Shown: piece after piece, positions 7,795 to 15,000 of the stretch
Layout: each line of letters begins with the position of its first letter
Numbering within the stretch: the first letter of the stretch is position 1
Origin: Methanomassiliicoccales archaeon PtaU1.Bin030
GTDB lineage: Archaea > Thermoplasmatota > Thermoplasmata > Methanomassiliicoccales > Methanomassiliicoccaceae
DNA length: 29,666 nt
NCBI GenBank assembly: GCA_002067635.1
Contig: MVRB01000232.1
Location: 1 to 29,666, forward strand
Direction of reading: 5' to 3'
Made by a program: the position numbers and the translations under genes
The notes under the pieces: model-generated
Told to the model about the DNA's origin: nothing
What the model saw: only the letters and a program-made list of their open reading frames with translations
Databases searched by the model: none

Positions 7795-9147
7795 TTAACC
7801 ACCGATGAACGTGTTGTGGATGGCGCGGACGACGTCCTGCGCCTTCTCGCTCGGGACCACGAAGTTGAGGGCCACATCGGAAGCGCCCTCGGAAATAAGC
7901 TCAATGTTGGCGCCCACCTCGGCCACCTTCGCGAACACCCTCGCCGAGACCCCTGGCGTGTTGAGGAGGTTGTCCCCGACGCAGCATATCAGTGAGATCC
8001 TGCTCTTAACATTGACCTTCTCCACCTGAGGCTCCTTCAAGGCGTCGATCCTCCTTCGGACCTCCTCCGCCGCGGAGCTGGGTATGACCATTGCCAGGGT
8101 GGACAGGGAGGTGGATACGGCATAGCTGTTCGCCGCAGCATCGGAGATGACCCCCACCAATCGAGAGATGAGGCTGGGCTGATACACTATCTCGGATGAA
8201 TACACCTTGACGATGGCCAGTTCGGACTTCACCGCCACCGATCTCAAAGTGTCCCTGCCGTTGGTCCTCTGCCCGCGTATTATGGTACCTCTGGCATCGG
8301 GATCGAAGCTGTTCTTGACCACCAGAGGGATACCCTTTCTTCGAACGGGCTCTATGGTGCGGGGATGCAGCACCTTGGCGCCGAAGTAGGCCAGTTCCGC
8401 AGCCTCATTATAGTCCATCTCCTCGATGCTCTTGGCGGACGGTACCGCTCTCGGATCGGCGGTCATGAAGCCGTTGACATCGGTCCATATCTCGCAGCAG
8501 TTCGCGTCTATTCCGTAGGCGATCACGCTGCTAGAGTAGTCGGAGCCGCCCCTTCCGAAGGTGAGGGGGCGACCCTCAACATCGCAACCGTAGTATCCCG
8601 TGATAACCGGTGTGATCCCCTTCTCAAGCAGGGGGACGATCGACTGCTGGAGATTGCGATGCGTCTCATCGAGGTTGGCCGATCCGTTCCCCGGCTGCCC
8701 CTCGGCCACGATTCCTGCCCTCTCGGAGGACAGGGGTACGCTCTCCACCCCCCGAGCCCGGAGCACATGAGCCATCGTGAGAGAGGACAACCTCTCCCCC
8801 CATGAGGAGATGGTGTCGTCCAGCACACGGTCGACCTCGAACTCATATCTCGCTTCCATCGCCCTCCGCAGATCATCTAGGCTGAGGTCCAGTTCCCGCT
8901 CGTACTGGGCTGAATCCTCTCCCAGGATGGAATTGGCGCAGGTGGCGTACCTCTCCCTGAGATCGCCTATTAGGTCACCGATCGGCCTCCGCTCACGCAA
9001 GCCGTTGATCAGAGAGTTGGTCACCCCGGACATGGCCGAGACCACCACCACCTTCCTCGCGCTCTCCCTTTGTATAATGGAGGCGGTCCTCTCGATGGCC
9101 TCGACGCCACCCACGCTGGTGCCTCCGAACTTCATAACCTTGATCAT
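7795..9147 (-). CDS. lysC: Aspartate kinase
   Basis: This 450-residue kinase phosphorylates L-aspartate, the committed step toward lysine, threonine and methionine. The N-terminus is MIKVMKFGGTSVGG (nucleotide and Asp site). The kinase core has TFGRGGSDYSSSVIAY and EIWTDVNGFMTADPR. Two ACT domains occupy roughly the last 150 residues, ending with the ANIELISEGASDVAL segment typical of lysine- or threonine-sensitive enzymes. Feedback inhibition is therefore expected, and operon context suggests lysine as effector (inference). The ATG at 9147 overlaps the dapB stop as ATGA and has GAGGTG upstream; a longer frame to 9204 lies within dapB. No aspartate-semialdehyde dehydrogenase gene is in the window. 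Confidence 0.93.
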   Translation of the reverse strand: MIKVMKFGGTSVGGVEAIERTASIIQRESARKVVVVSAMSGVTNSLINGLRERRPIGDLIGDLRERYATCANSILGEDSAQYERELDLSLDDLRRAMEARYEFEVDRVLDDTISSWGERLSSLTMAHVLRARGVESVPLSSERAGIVAEGQPGNGSANLDETHRNLQQSIVPLLEKGITPVITGYYGCDVEGRPLTFGRGGSDYSSSVIAYGIDANCCEIWTDVNGFMTADPRAVPSAKSIEEMDYNEAAELAYFGAKVLHPRTIEPVRRKGIPLVVKNSFDPDARGTIIRGQRTNGRDTLRSVAVKSELAIVKVYSSEIVYQPSLISRLVGVISDAAANSYAVSTSLSTLAMVIPSSAAEEVRRRIDALKEPQVEKVNVKSRISLICCVGDNLLNTPGVSARVFAKVAEVGANIELISEGASDVALNFVVPSEKAQDVVRAIHNTFIGG

Positions 9148-9932
9148 AGATCCAACACCTCTTCCATCGAATGGACCAACCCATCCTTCCTGCCGGCCAC
9201 CCAACGAATGGCCAACAGGCAGCCCTCAGCGAACGCCTCCCGGGAATGGGCCCGGTGGGTCAGCTCTATCCTTTCCTTCTTTCCTGCGAATATGACGGTA
9301 TGTTCTCCCACGACATCCCCCGCTCTCACTGAATGGATGCCGATCTCCCTACCTCTCGCACCGACCATGCCCTCTCTTCCGTAGACGACCTTGCCTATGT
9401 CGGTGGCCGCTGAGATGATCTCCGCGGCACGGCGTGCCGTCCCCGAGGGGGCGTCCTTCTTCTGGGAGTGATGTACCTCCACGATCTCCACATCATAGTC
9501 CTTGAGGTGGTGGGCCAGTATGTCGCAGGTCTTGAAGAACACGTTCACGCCCACCGAGAAGTTGGGGGCCACCACGGCCGATGAGCCATGCTCATGCAGG
9601 TGGGAGCGCAGATCGGCTACGACCTCGGCGGGTATGCCCGTCGTTCCGATGACGTAGCTCAACCCAGGGCGCATGATGGCTGGCAGGTTCTTCCCGATGG
9701 CGACGGGGGAGGTGAGGTCCACATAGACATCCGCCTCCGGGAGCACATCATCCACATACCCCATCCCCCTGGCCCTTACACCGGGAGCAATCTCCCTTCC
9801 CGCGCTATCGCTGCCTTCGGATACCAGGCCGCCTACCAAGCGCATATCGTCCTGCTTTACTATCAAGGAGCACACCAAGCTTCCCAGCTTGCCTGTGGCC
9901 CCTCCCACGACCACCCTGATCACTTCGGCCAC
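9144..9932 (-). CDS. dapB: 4-hydroxy-tetrahydrodipicolinate reductase
   Basis: This reductase of up to 262 residues makes tetrahydrodipicolinate with NAD(P)H. The Rossmann motif IRVVVGGATGKLG is at the N-terminus, the substrate loop VVEVHHSQKKDAPSGTA carries the catalytic His and Lys, and VIGTTGIP and APNFSVGVNVF are conserved family segments. The frame begins with GTG at 9932, four nt after dapA. A second GTG at 9923 gives the more usual MIRVVV start and lies 8 nt after AGGGTG, so the protein may be three residues shorter. Confidence 0.95.
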   Translation of the reverse strand: MAEVIRVVVGGATGKLGSLVCSLIVKQDDMRLVGGLVSEGSDSAGREIAPGVRARGMGYVDDVLPEADVYVDLTSPVAIGKNLPAIMRPGLSYVIGTTGIPAEVVADLRSHLHEHGSSAVVAPNFSVGVNVFFKTCDILAHHLKDYDVEIVEVHHSQKKDAPSGTARRAAEIISAATDIGKVVYGREGMVGARGREIGIHSVRAGDVVGEHTVIFAGKKERIELTHRAHSREAFAEGCLLAIRWVAGRKDGLVHSMEEVLDL

Positions 9933-9936
9933 ACCC

Positions 9937-10809
9937 TTAGATCAGCTTGCGTTCTGCGAGCACCGACCTCAGTGTCTCCAGGTTCTTCTGGCTCATGTCA
10001 CAAAGGGGAAGCCGGAACGGTCCTGACGGCCTTCCCATCAGGCGGAGCGCCGTCTTGACAGGGATGGGGTTGGTCTCCAGGAACAGGGCGTTGAATATCG
10101 GCAGCATATCGTGGTTTATGCGCCTCGCTTCGGCCATGTCCCCATCCAGGATAGCCCGGACCAGAGAAAGCATGGCCTCTGGCAGGATGTTGGAGGTGAC
10201 CGATATCACGCCCTTGGCCCCCAGCGCCATTGCGGGCAGGACCATGGCATCATCGCCCGATAATACGGTGAAGTCCTTGGGCGCACCGGCCAATATCTTC
10301 GCGATCTGATTGATGTCCCCCGATGCCTCCTTCACCCCGACCATACTGGGTATCTCTGCCAGCCTCAGCATGGTGGTGGCGGTGATGTTGGAACCGGTGC
10401 GGGAAGGAATATTGTAGATTATGGTCGGAATGTCCACCGCCGCGTCGATGGCCTCGAAGTGCTTGATGATGCCCGCCTGCGTGGGCTTATTGTAGTAGGG
10501 GGACACGGACAGCACGCCGTCCACCCCCAGGTCCTTGGCGCCCTTGCTGAGGTGGATGGCCTCACTGGTGGCGTTGGAGCCGGTCCCGGCGATGACCTTG
10601 GACCTCCTGGTCTCATCCCGTACAATCTTGATGACCTGCAGATGCTCCTCGTGATTGAGCGTCGCGGATTCACCGGTGGAGCCGCAGGGCACTATGATCC
10701 GGATCCCCTTCTCCTCCTGGAACCGTACAGTCTCCCTGAGGCCCTCCTCATCGATGTCCCCCGTCCTGGTCATGGGGGTGATGATGGCCGTAGCGCATCC
10801 AGAGAACAT
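9937..10809 (-). CDS. dapA: 4-hydroxy-tetrahydrodipicolinate synthase
   Basis: This Schiff-base aldolase of 290 residues condenses pyruvate with aspartate semialdehyde, the first lysine-specific step. It has GSTGES near residue 43, the Tyr in IIYNIPSRTG, and the Schiff-base Lys in VGVKEASGD. The TIM-barrel length is normal. The ATG lies one nt after the stop of the Lrp-type regulator gene, so the two are surely cotranscribed. Relatives with the same motifs act on other 2-keto acids, but the surrounding pathway genes make DapA the secure reading. Confidence 0.95.
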   Translation of the reverse strand: MFSGCATAIITPMTRTGDIDEEGLRETVRFQEEKGIRIIVPCGSTGESATLNHEEHLQVIKIVRDETRRSKVIAGTGSNATSEAIHLSKGAKDLGVDGVLSVSPYYNKPTQAGIIKHFEAIDAAVDIPTIIYNIPSRTGSNITATTMLRLAEIPSMVGVKEASGDINQIAKILAGAPKDFTVLSGDDAMVLPAMALGAKGVISVTSNILPEAMLSLVRAILDGDMAEARRINHDMLPIFNALFLETNPIPVKTALRLMGRPSGPFRLPLCDMSQKNLETLRSVLAERKLI

Positions 10810-10810
10810 C

Positions 10811-11233
10811 TCATGCGCCCCCGAAATGCTCCTTGAGGATCAGCCGTGTCCGGGTGGATTGCACGTTGTCGAACCTTCTGATCCTCTCGATGATCTCGTT
10901 GAGCTGAGGTGAGGAGGTGACATCGATGATGGCGACCACATCCTCCTCGCCCGTGACCTCGAAGACCTCGGAGACGCCCTCGAACTTGGAGATCTTACCG
11001 GAGACGTCGGAAGTGTTCACGTTAACGTTGATCTTGATCTCGATAATGGCCTTGACGTTCTTGCTGCTCGTCTTGATGGTGAAGCACTGGATGACATTGT
11101 CATCTACCAACTTGCGGACCCTGCTGCGTATGGTCCCTTCTGATACCTTCAGCTGGTTGGCGATGTCCACGAAGGGTCGCCGTGAGTCCTTCTTGAGGAT
11201 CTCGATGATCTTCTCGTCTAGGTAATCTATCAC
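10811..11233 (-). CDS. Lrp/AsnC family transcriptional regulator, first gene of the lysine operon
   Basis: This small regulator of about 140 residues has an N-terminal winged helix-turn-helix (DSRRPFVDIANQLKVSEGTIRSR, roughly residues 18-40) and a C-terminal RAM/ACT-like domain that usually binds an amino acid and forms octamers. The frame extends to a GTG at 11242, but that codon abuts its only purine-rich stretch. The GTG at 11233 has GAGGTG at 11239-11244 with a 6-nt spacer and is preferred. It is the first gene of the dapA-to-dapL operon, which suggests it senses lysine or a related amino acid and controls the pathway and itself (inference). The effector cannot be read from sequence. Confidence 0.9.
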   Translation of the reverse strand: MIDYLDEKIIEILKKDSRRPFVDIANQLKVSEGTIRSRVRKLVDDNVIQCFTIKTSSKNVKAIIEIKINVNVNTSDVSGKISKFEGVSEVFEVTGEEDVVAIIDVTSSPQLNEIIERIRRFDNVQSTRTRLILKEHFGGA

Positions 11234-11252
11234 GTTTTCCACCTCTTCCGGA

Positions 11253-11271
11253 AGGAATATTACGAATTCCT
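11253..11271. promoter_or_regulatory. Operator-like inverted repeat B in the lysine operon leader
   Basis: Perfect inverted repeat AGGAAT-N7-ATTCCT lies between the predicted transcription start (near 11279) and the start codon. It contains ATTACGAATT, which recurs with one change (ATTCCGAATT) 52 bp away. Autoregulation by the adjacent Lrp-type protein is the simplest reading, but it is an inference. Confidence 0.45.
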
Positions 11272-11300
11272 CAATACTTTTTGATGATAAGAGAGGTATG

Positions 11301-11308
11301 TTATTTAA
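11301..11308 (-). promoter_or_regulatory. TATA box of the lysine operon
   Basis: Minus-strand TTAAATAA with purines upstream reads as box A. It would start transcription near 11279 and give a leader of roughly 45 nt containing a ribosome binding site. Confidence 0.5.
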
Positions 11309-11310
11309 TT

Positions 11311-11320
11311 ATTCCGAATT
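11311..11320. promoter_or_regulatory. Operator-like site A upstream of the lysine operon TATA box
   Basis: ATTCCGAATT includes the 9-bp palindrome ATTC-C-GAAT and lies where the BRE element would be, directly upstream of the TATA box. It matches the core of site B at nine of ten positions and is 52 bp, about five helical turns, from it. Confidence 0.4.
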
Positions 11321-11359
11321 TAACTAGACCTGCTTCTGGAAAAATAGAATGAAAACGCG

Positions 11360-11809
11360 TTATCGGACCTCCTTCAGGAAATCCCGCCACCTCTTCGCAT
11401 CCTCGACCTTCCCCATGAGCTCGTGGTACTTGATCTGGTCATCCTTCTCGGAGGTGCTGCGGAGCTCGTCGACCGCCCTCATCAGGGAGCGGGCTTCGTT
11501 CATGAGCCCGCAGGCCTTGGAACGGGTCACGTCCCCGTGTTTTATCTCCCTCTCCAGCTCCCTTATCCTATCATCCAGCAAGCCAGCCAACGTCTCTGCC
11601 TCGCGGCGCTCCTCCTCGGTGTGGCTGTCCCGAACGATGTAGTTGAACACGACGTCCCGCAGGCTGACCTTTCGATCCCCGACGATTATCTCCTGGGGTA
11701 TGATCTCGCCTACCCAGAACAGCAGCGAGTGTATCCGCGACACGATCTTGTCACGGTCCTCCCGGGTAAGGCGGGGAGGCCCTTGGCAGACGTCCCTTGT
11801 ATCGGGCAT
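11360..11809 (-). CDS. DUF5788 family archaeal protein
   Basis: This protein of 149 residues has no known function. The segment WVGEIIPQEIIVGDRKVSL followed by RDVVFNYIV matches the conserved core I recall for the archaeal DUF5788 family. The second half is strongly charged and helical, probably coiled coil (EEERREAETLAGLLDDRI onward). The frame can be extended upstream to 11902, but that part lies inside gfcR. The ATG at 11809, one nt after the gfcR stop, is used. Being coupled to gfcR, it may act with that regulator or in nucleotide metabolism, but nothing in the sequence shows this. Confidence 0.7.
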   Translation of the reverse strand: MPDTRDVCQGPPRLTREDRDKIVSRIHSLLFWVGEIIPQEIIVGDRKVSLRDVVFNYIVRDSHTEEERREAETLAGLLDDRIRELEREIKHGDVTRSKACGLMNEARSLMRAVDELRSTSEKDDQIKYHELMGKVEDAKRWRDFLKEVR

Positions 11810-11810
11810 C

Positions 11811-12452
11811 CTAGTGGTAGGGGAAGGAGTGCAGGGGACCTCCACCCAGGATGGTCCCTCCCATCGATCTTGCCCTGATGAGGCCTCGGAGCGGAACCCC
11901 ACCTATCTCGTTGAGACTGCTCTTGTTCACGATGACCACTATCAGCACGGGTTCACCCCCCGCCTCCCGAACGTCCTTGACGGCCTCTTCCGCGGTAGCC
12001 CCTGTAGTGATGACGTCGTCGATGATGACGATCCTCTTGCCTCCTATGGACGCATAGTTTGCAGATATGGAACCTCCCGCCTCCCCCCTTTTCGCGGGTG
12101 GCTTGTATACTGCAAGGTCCAGACCGAGGTTCTCCGATATGTACGTAGCGAAAGGCACACCGTTGAGGGCGATACCCAGTACCGTATCCACCTCCGTCTT
12201 CTTCTTGCCCAGCTCCTCCACTATGATGTCCGCGAGGATCTCGCTCATCAATGCCATGCGTGTTCCGCTGACCCCCAGGCTCCGCCACCCGATCTTCACG
12301 TCGCTGGGCGGCAGCCCGCCATCCTCGCCCTGCTCCACCAGATAGCGGACGGTATCGACCGACAGATGGAGCTCGTCAGCCACCTCCCTGTCGGTTAGCC
12401 CCTTTTCATTCAGCACCCGCGCCCTCTTGGTCAGCTCTTTGACGTCCACCAT
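11811..12452 (-). CDS. gfcR: GfcR-type regulator (helix-turn-helix plus orotate PRTase-like domain)
   Basis: This 213-residue protein has an N-terminal helix-turn-helix (KGLTDREVADELHLSVDTVR, residues about 18-37) joined to a type I phosphoribosyltransferase domain with the PRPP loop RIVIIDDVITTGAT. This architecture is that of archaeal 'orotate phosphoribosyltransferase-like' proteins. One, GfcR of Haloferax, is a transcriptional regulator of glycolytic genes. A sugar-phosphate or PRPP-like ligand is plausible. The ATG at 12452 follows a TATA box at 12482-12489 at leaderless-like spacing; the longer frame to 12530 runs through panE. Whether it regulates the gap and pgk genes of this window is untested. 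Confidence 0.8.
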   Translation of the reverse strand: MVDVKELTKRARVLNEKGLTDREVADELHLSVDTVRYLVEQGEDGGLPPSDVKIGWRSLGVSGTRMALMSEILADIIVEELGKKKTEVDTVLGIALNGVPFATYISENLGLDLAVYKPPAKRGEAGGSISANYASIGGKRIVIIDDVITTGATAEEAVKDVREAGGEPVLIVVIVNKSSLNEIGGVPLRGLIRARSMGGTILGGGPLHSFPYH

Positions 12453-12480
12453 GCTCTCGCCTGATAATGAACTGAACAGG

Positions 12481-13386
12481 CTATAAATTGCTTTGGAGAT
12501 GCAGGGAGCGCACCAGGGACCACAGCGCACGGTTGACAGGCATGCTCAGGCCCCTGGACTCTCCCGCCTCGGCCAGGGCCCCATTTATGGCATCGATCTC
12601 GGTCCTCCTCCCCCGTTCCACGTCCTGAAGCATGCTGGACCGGTTACGGGCGGTCATCCTCACGACCTCCACGACCTTTTCGAAGGGGTCTACTCGGCCC
12701 AGAGCGATCCCGTTGGCCTCTGCGGCCTTGGTGCACTCCTGGCATACCGCTCTGCTCAGCTCCCGCAGCTCCCGCTGCTGGCATATGCATCCGTTCTCCC
12801 TCCTGACCAGGGCGGTTATGGGATTGATGGACGCGTTGACAATGGCCTTCATCCAGATCTCAGGGCCGATGTTCGCAGAGACCCGCGTGGACAGCCCCAC
12901 GGCCGACAGCGTCTCGCTGACCCTTATGGCCAGACCGTGCTGCCCGGAAGGCGACCCCAGAACGGTCTCCCCCAGTCCGGCCAAGCATACATGTCCTGGG
13001 TGGGAGAAGGTAACCCCCATGAAGGGGACCCCCATGATGACACGCAGGCCGAACGCTTTTCCTAGTACCTCAGCGTTGCCAAGCCCGTTCTGCAACGAGA
13101 CCACCGCCGTCCCCTCTCCCACCATCGCCTCCACCTCCCGCGCTGCCGTGCGAGTGTCATAGGCCTTGACCGTCACCAGAACCAGGTCCTGTATCCCCAG
13201 ACCTTCCGAGCTGGTCCTTGCCTTCGGGCGGTAGACCCCCTCCCTTAGACCGCTGATACGAAGGCCGCTTCTGTTCACGGCATCGACGTGCTCCTGGCGT
13301 CCCACCAATGTGACGTCATGGTCCTCGGACAGAAGCCCTCCGTAAAGGCTGCCCAAGGCACCTGCCCCGAACACCGCGATCCTCAT
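12481..13386 (-). CDS. panE: 2-dehydropantoate 2-reductase
   Basis: This NADPH-dependent reductase of 301 residues forms pantoate in the coenzyme A pathway. The N-terminal Rossmann motif is IAVFGAGALGSLYGG. VTVKAYDT and SLQNGLGN are the usual cofactor-domain segments. The catalytic lysine lies in IWMKAIVNASINPITAL, which also carries the substrate-binding Asn. Length is normal. Its ATG overlaps the stop of the AGT-EndoV fusion (ATGA, 13383-13386), an association with no obvious metabolic logic. Other ketopantoate reductase-like enzymes reduce different 2-keto acids, so the substrate is known only from the family. Confidence 0.9.
   Translation of the reverse strand: MRIAVFGAGALGSLYGGLLSEDHDVTLVGRQEHVDAVNRSGLRISGLREGVYRPKARTSSEGLGIQDLVLVTVKAYDTRTAAREVEAMVGEGTAVVSLQNGLGNAEVLGKAFGLRVIMGVPFMGVTFSHPGHVCLAGLGETVLGSPSGQHGLAIRVSETLSAVGLSTRVSANIGPEIWMKAIVNASINPITALVRRENGCICQQRELRELSRAVCQECTKAAEANGIALGRVDPFEKVVEVVRMTARNRSSMLQDVERGRRTEIDAINGALAEAGESRGLSMPVNRALWSLVRSLHLQSNL
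12482..12489 (-). promoter_or_regulatory. TATA box of gfcR inside the panE stop region
   Basis: Minus-strand AATTTATA overlaps the last codons and the TAG stop of panE. Transcription would begin near 12460, eight or so nt before the gfcR ATG. gfcR-DUF5788 can thus be expressed separately from panE. Confidence 0.5.
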
Positions 13387-14354
13387 CGCTGTGATCTCCT
13401 GAATTCGTTCGCGAGGTCATGTGCCCGCCGAAGGGGAAGGGGGACGCCTTTTCTCATAAGGGGTTCGCATACCGCCACTGCCGTGGCCAGGGACACGCGG
13501 TGACCCACAGACACATAGGTAAACCTCCTTCCCTCGCCTAGACGGTACCCCTTCAGCTTTCCGTCCAAGAGAACGGGGGCTTTACCATCCTGGGCCTCGC
13601 CCACATCCCCAACCAGCTGGCTCTTGGCCGCACCTATGGTCGGCACCTTCAGCATCAACCCAAGCTGAGAGGCGATCCCCGCCCCCCTCGGATGAAGTGC
13701 TCCATGCCCGTCCACAAGGTAAACTATCCCTTCAGTACGATCGACCAGGGGCCGTAGTGCAGGGAGCTCTCGGTAGGCGAGATACGTAGGTATGTACGGG
13801 AACCTGACAGTGGTGCGCTCCGTCCTCTCCTCCACCACCTCTCCCGAGTGGAGATCGCAGACAACCATGGCGCCATATGCGGTAGGACCGTCATAGGACA
13901 CATCAAGGCCTGCTACCAGTCGCAGCTCCTCTCCATCGTCCTTCTCGACCACCATGGCACCGAGCCTGGTCTGCTCCTCGTGCAGTTCCCTGAGGACCGG
14001 TCGTGAACGGAAGCCGGTGAACCTTATTGCCTCCATGTCCTGGACCGTGCCGTCCTCCACCCTCACCCCCTCGTCCCTTAGCAACCTTTCCTTCTTCTCT
14101 GCCCCTTTACCATGGCCTCCATACCATCCCGTCCTTCCCGTGGAGTATATGACCCTGTGGCAGGGCACGGTGATGGGCGTGGGGTTCTTTGAAAGCACCT
14201 CTCCGACCATCCTGGCAGCCACGGGATCCCCCAGAGCAGAAGCTATGTCGCCATATGTAGATACCATTCCCTGCGGTATCTGGTTGGTCAGCTCGTAGAC
14301 CAACGAGATAAGGTCAAGGTCTTCCTTGACAGGAGGGATCCGTTTTCCGGTCAT
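13383..14354 (-). CDS. Alkylguanine-DNA alkyltransferase/endonuclease V fusion protein
   Basis: This 323-residue protein joins two DNA repair domains. Residues about 13-100 are the methylguanine methyltransferase DNA-binding/acceptor domain, with the cysteine box VPCHRV (Cys65) and the arginine-finger region TYGDIASALGDP. Residues about 115-320 are endonuclease V, which cuts DNA near deaminated adenine. It shows LVAGLDVSY (Asp151), PYIPTYLAYRE (Glu196), VDGHGALHPRG (Asp215) and PTIGAAKSQL. The N-terminal domain found before the acceptor domain in bacterial Ada/Ogt proteins is missing. The same order of domains was characterised in a bifunctional Ferroplasma protein, so both activities are likely. 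The motif normally SHxG reads SQLG here. The gene overlaps panE. Confidence 0.9.
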   Translation of the reverse strand: MTGKRIPPVKEDLDLISLVYELTNQIPQGMVSTYGDIASALGDPVAARMVGEVLSKNPTPITVPCHRVIYSTGRTGWYGGHGKGAEKKERLLRDEGVRVEDGTVQDMEAIRFTGFRSRPVLRELHEEQTRLGAMVVEKDDGEELRLVAGLDVSYDGPTAYGAMVVCDLHSGEVVEERTERTTVRFPYIPTYLAYRELPALRPLVDRTEGIVYLVDGHGALHPRGAGIASQLGLMLKVPTIGAAKSQLVGDVGEAQDGKAPVLLDGKLKGYRLGEGRRFTYVSVGHRVSLATAVAVCEPLMRKGVPLPLRRAHDLANEFRRSQR

Positions 14355-14419
14355 GATTGCCGCGCCCCAGCCACGTGATCAGGTCGAGTGTGGAGGGACC
14401 CGACGGCGACCTTCCTTTG

Positions 14420-14917
14420 TTAGTGGGCTCCATATCTGTTTTCGTATACCAGCTCGTCCATCGATTTCCGTGGGCGTGCCTCCGGCGACTCATCAGGGTA
14501 TCCCAAGGTCAGGCACACAGTGACCAAGCGGTTCCCCGGAACACCAAGGGCCTCTCCCACCTTCTCCCTGTCGAACGCACCGATCCAGCACGTTCCCAGC
14601 CCCTTCTCGTGGGCGGCCAGGGTTATGTGGTCCATCATGATGGTCACGTCCACCCGGCTCCACTTCTGCTGGGGGTCCTCAACGGCGACCAGGAATACCG
14701 AGCACTCCTCCACGAACTTTTGGTTCTTGCACAGAGGGACCAGCCTTGCCTTCAGCTCAGGGTCTTTGACCACAATAAGCTCCCAGGCCTGCCTATTGGC
14801 CGCCGATGGGGCCAAGCGTGCCGCCTCCAGAATCTCCCTGAGAACGTTGTCTGGGATATCCTTCTTCTTGTACCTGCGAACGCTCCTCCGTGTTCGAATG
14901 GCCGTGGTCACATCCAT
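14420..14917 (-). CDS. Nitroreductase family flavoprotein
   Basis: This 165-residue protein belongs to the FMN-dependent nitroreductase family, whose members reduce nitro compounds, quinones or flavins, or act in cofactor metabolism. The FMN phosphate-binding start TAIRTRRSVRRYKKK, the APSAANRQAWELIVV segment and the C-terminal GLGTCWIGAFD are typical. It is a short form without insertions. A GGAGGG box lies about 6 nt before the ATG, and AACATATTT at 14965-14973 (minus) may be the TATA box. It is a single gene, and its substrate cannot be predicted. Confidence 0.9.
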   Translation of the reverse strand: MDVTTAIRTRRSVRRYKKKDIPDNVLREILEAARLAPSAANRQAWELIVVKDPELKARLVPLCKNQKFVEECSVFLVAVEDPQQKWSRVDVTIMMDHITLAAHEKGLGTCWIGAFDREKVGEALGVPGNRLVTVCLTLGYPDESPEARPRKSMDELVYENRYGAH

Positions 14918-15000
14918 GATATTCCCTCCTATTCCTTTGTAGATGCGAATGCACCGACTCCTTAGAAATATGTTTGTTGATAGTTGGGGGCGGTCCCTCC

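Noticed and set aside
7794..7904. N-terminal extension of lysA
   Set aside because: It lies inside the 3' end of lysC, is Ser/Arg-rich, and the ATG at 7793 has a GGTGG site and family-like start.
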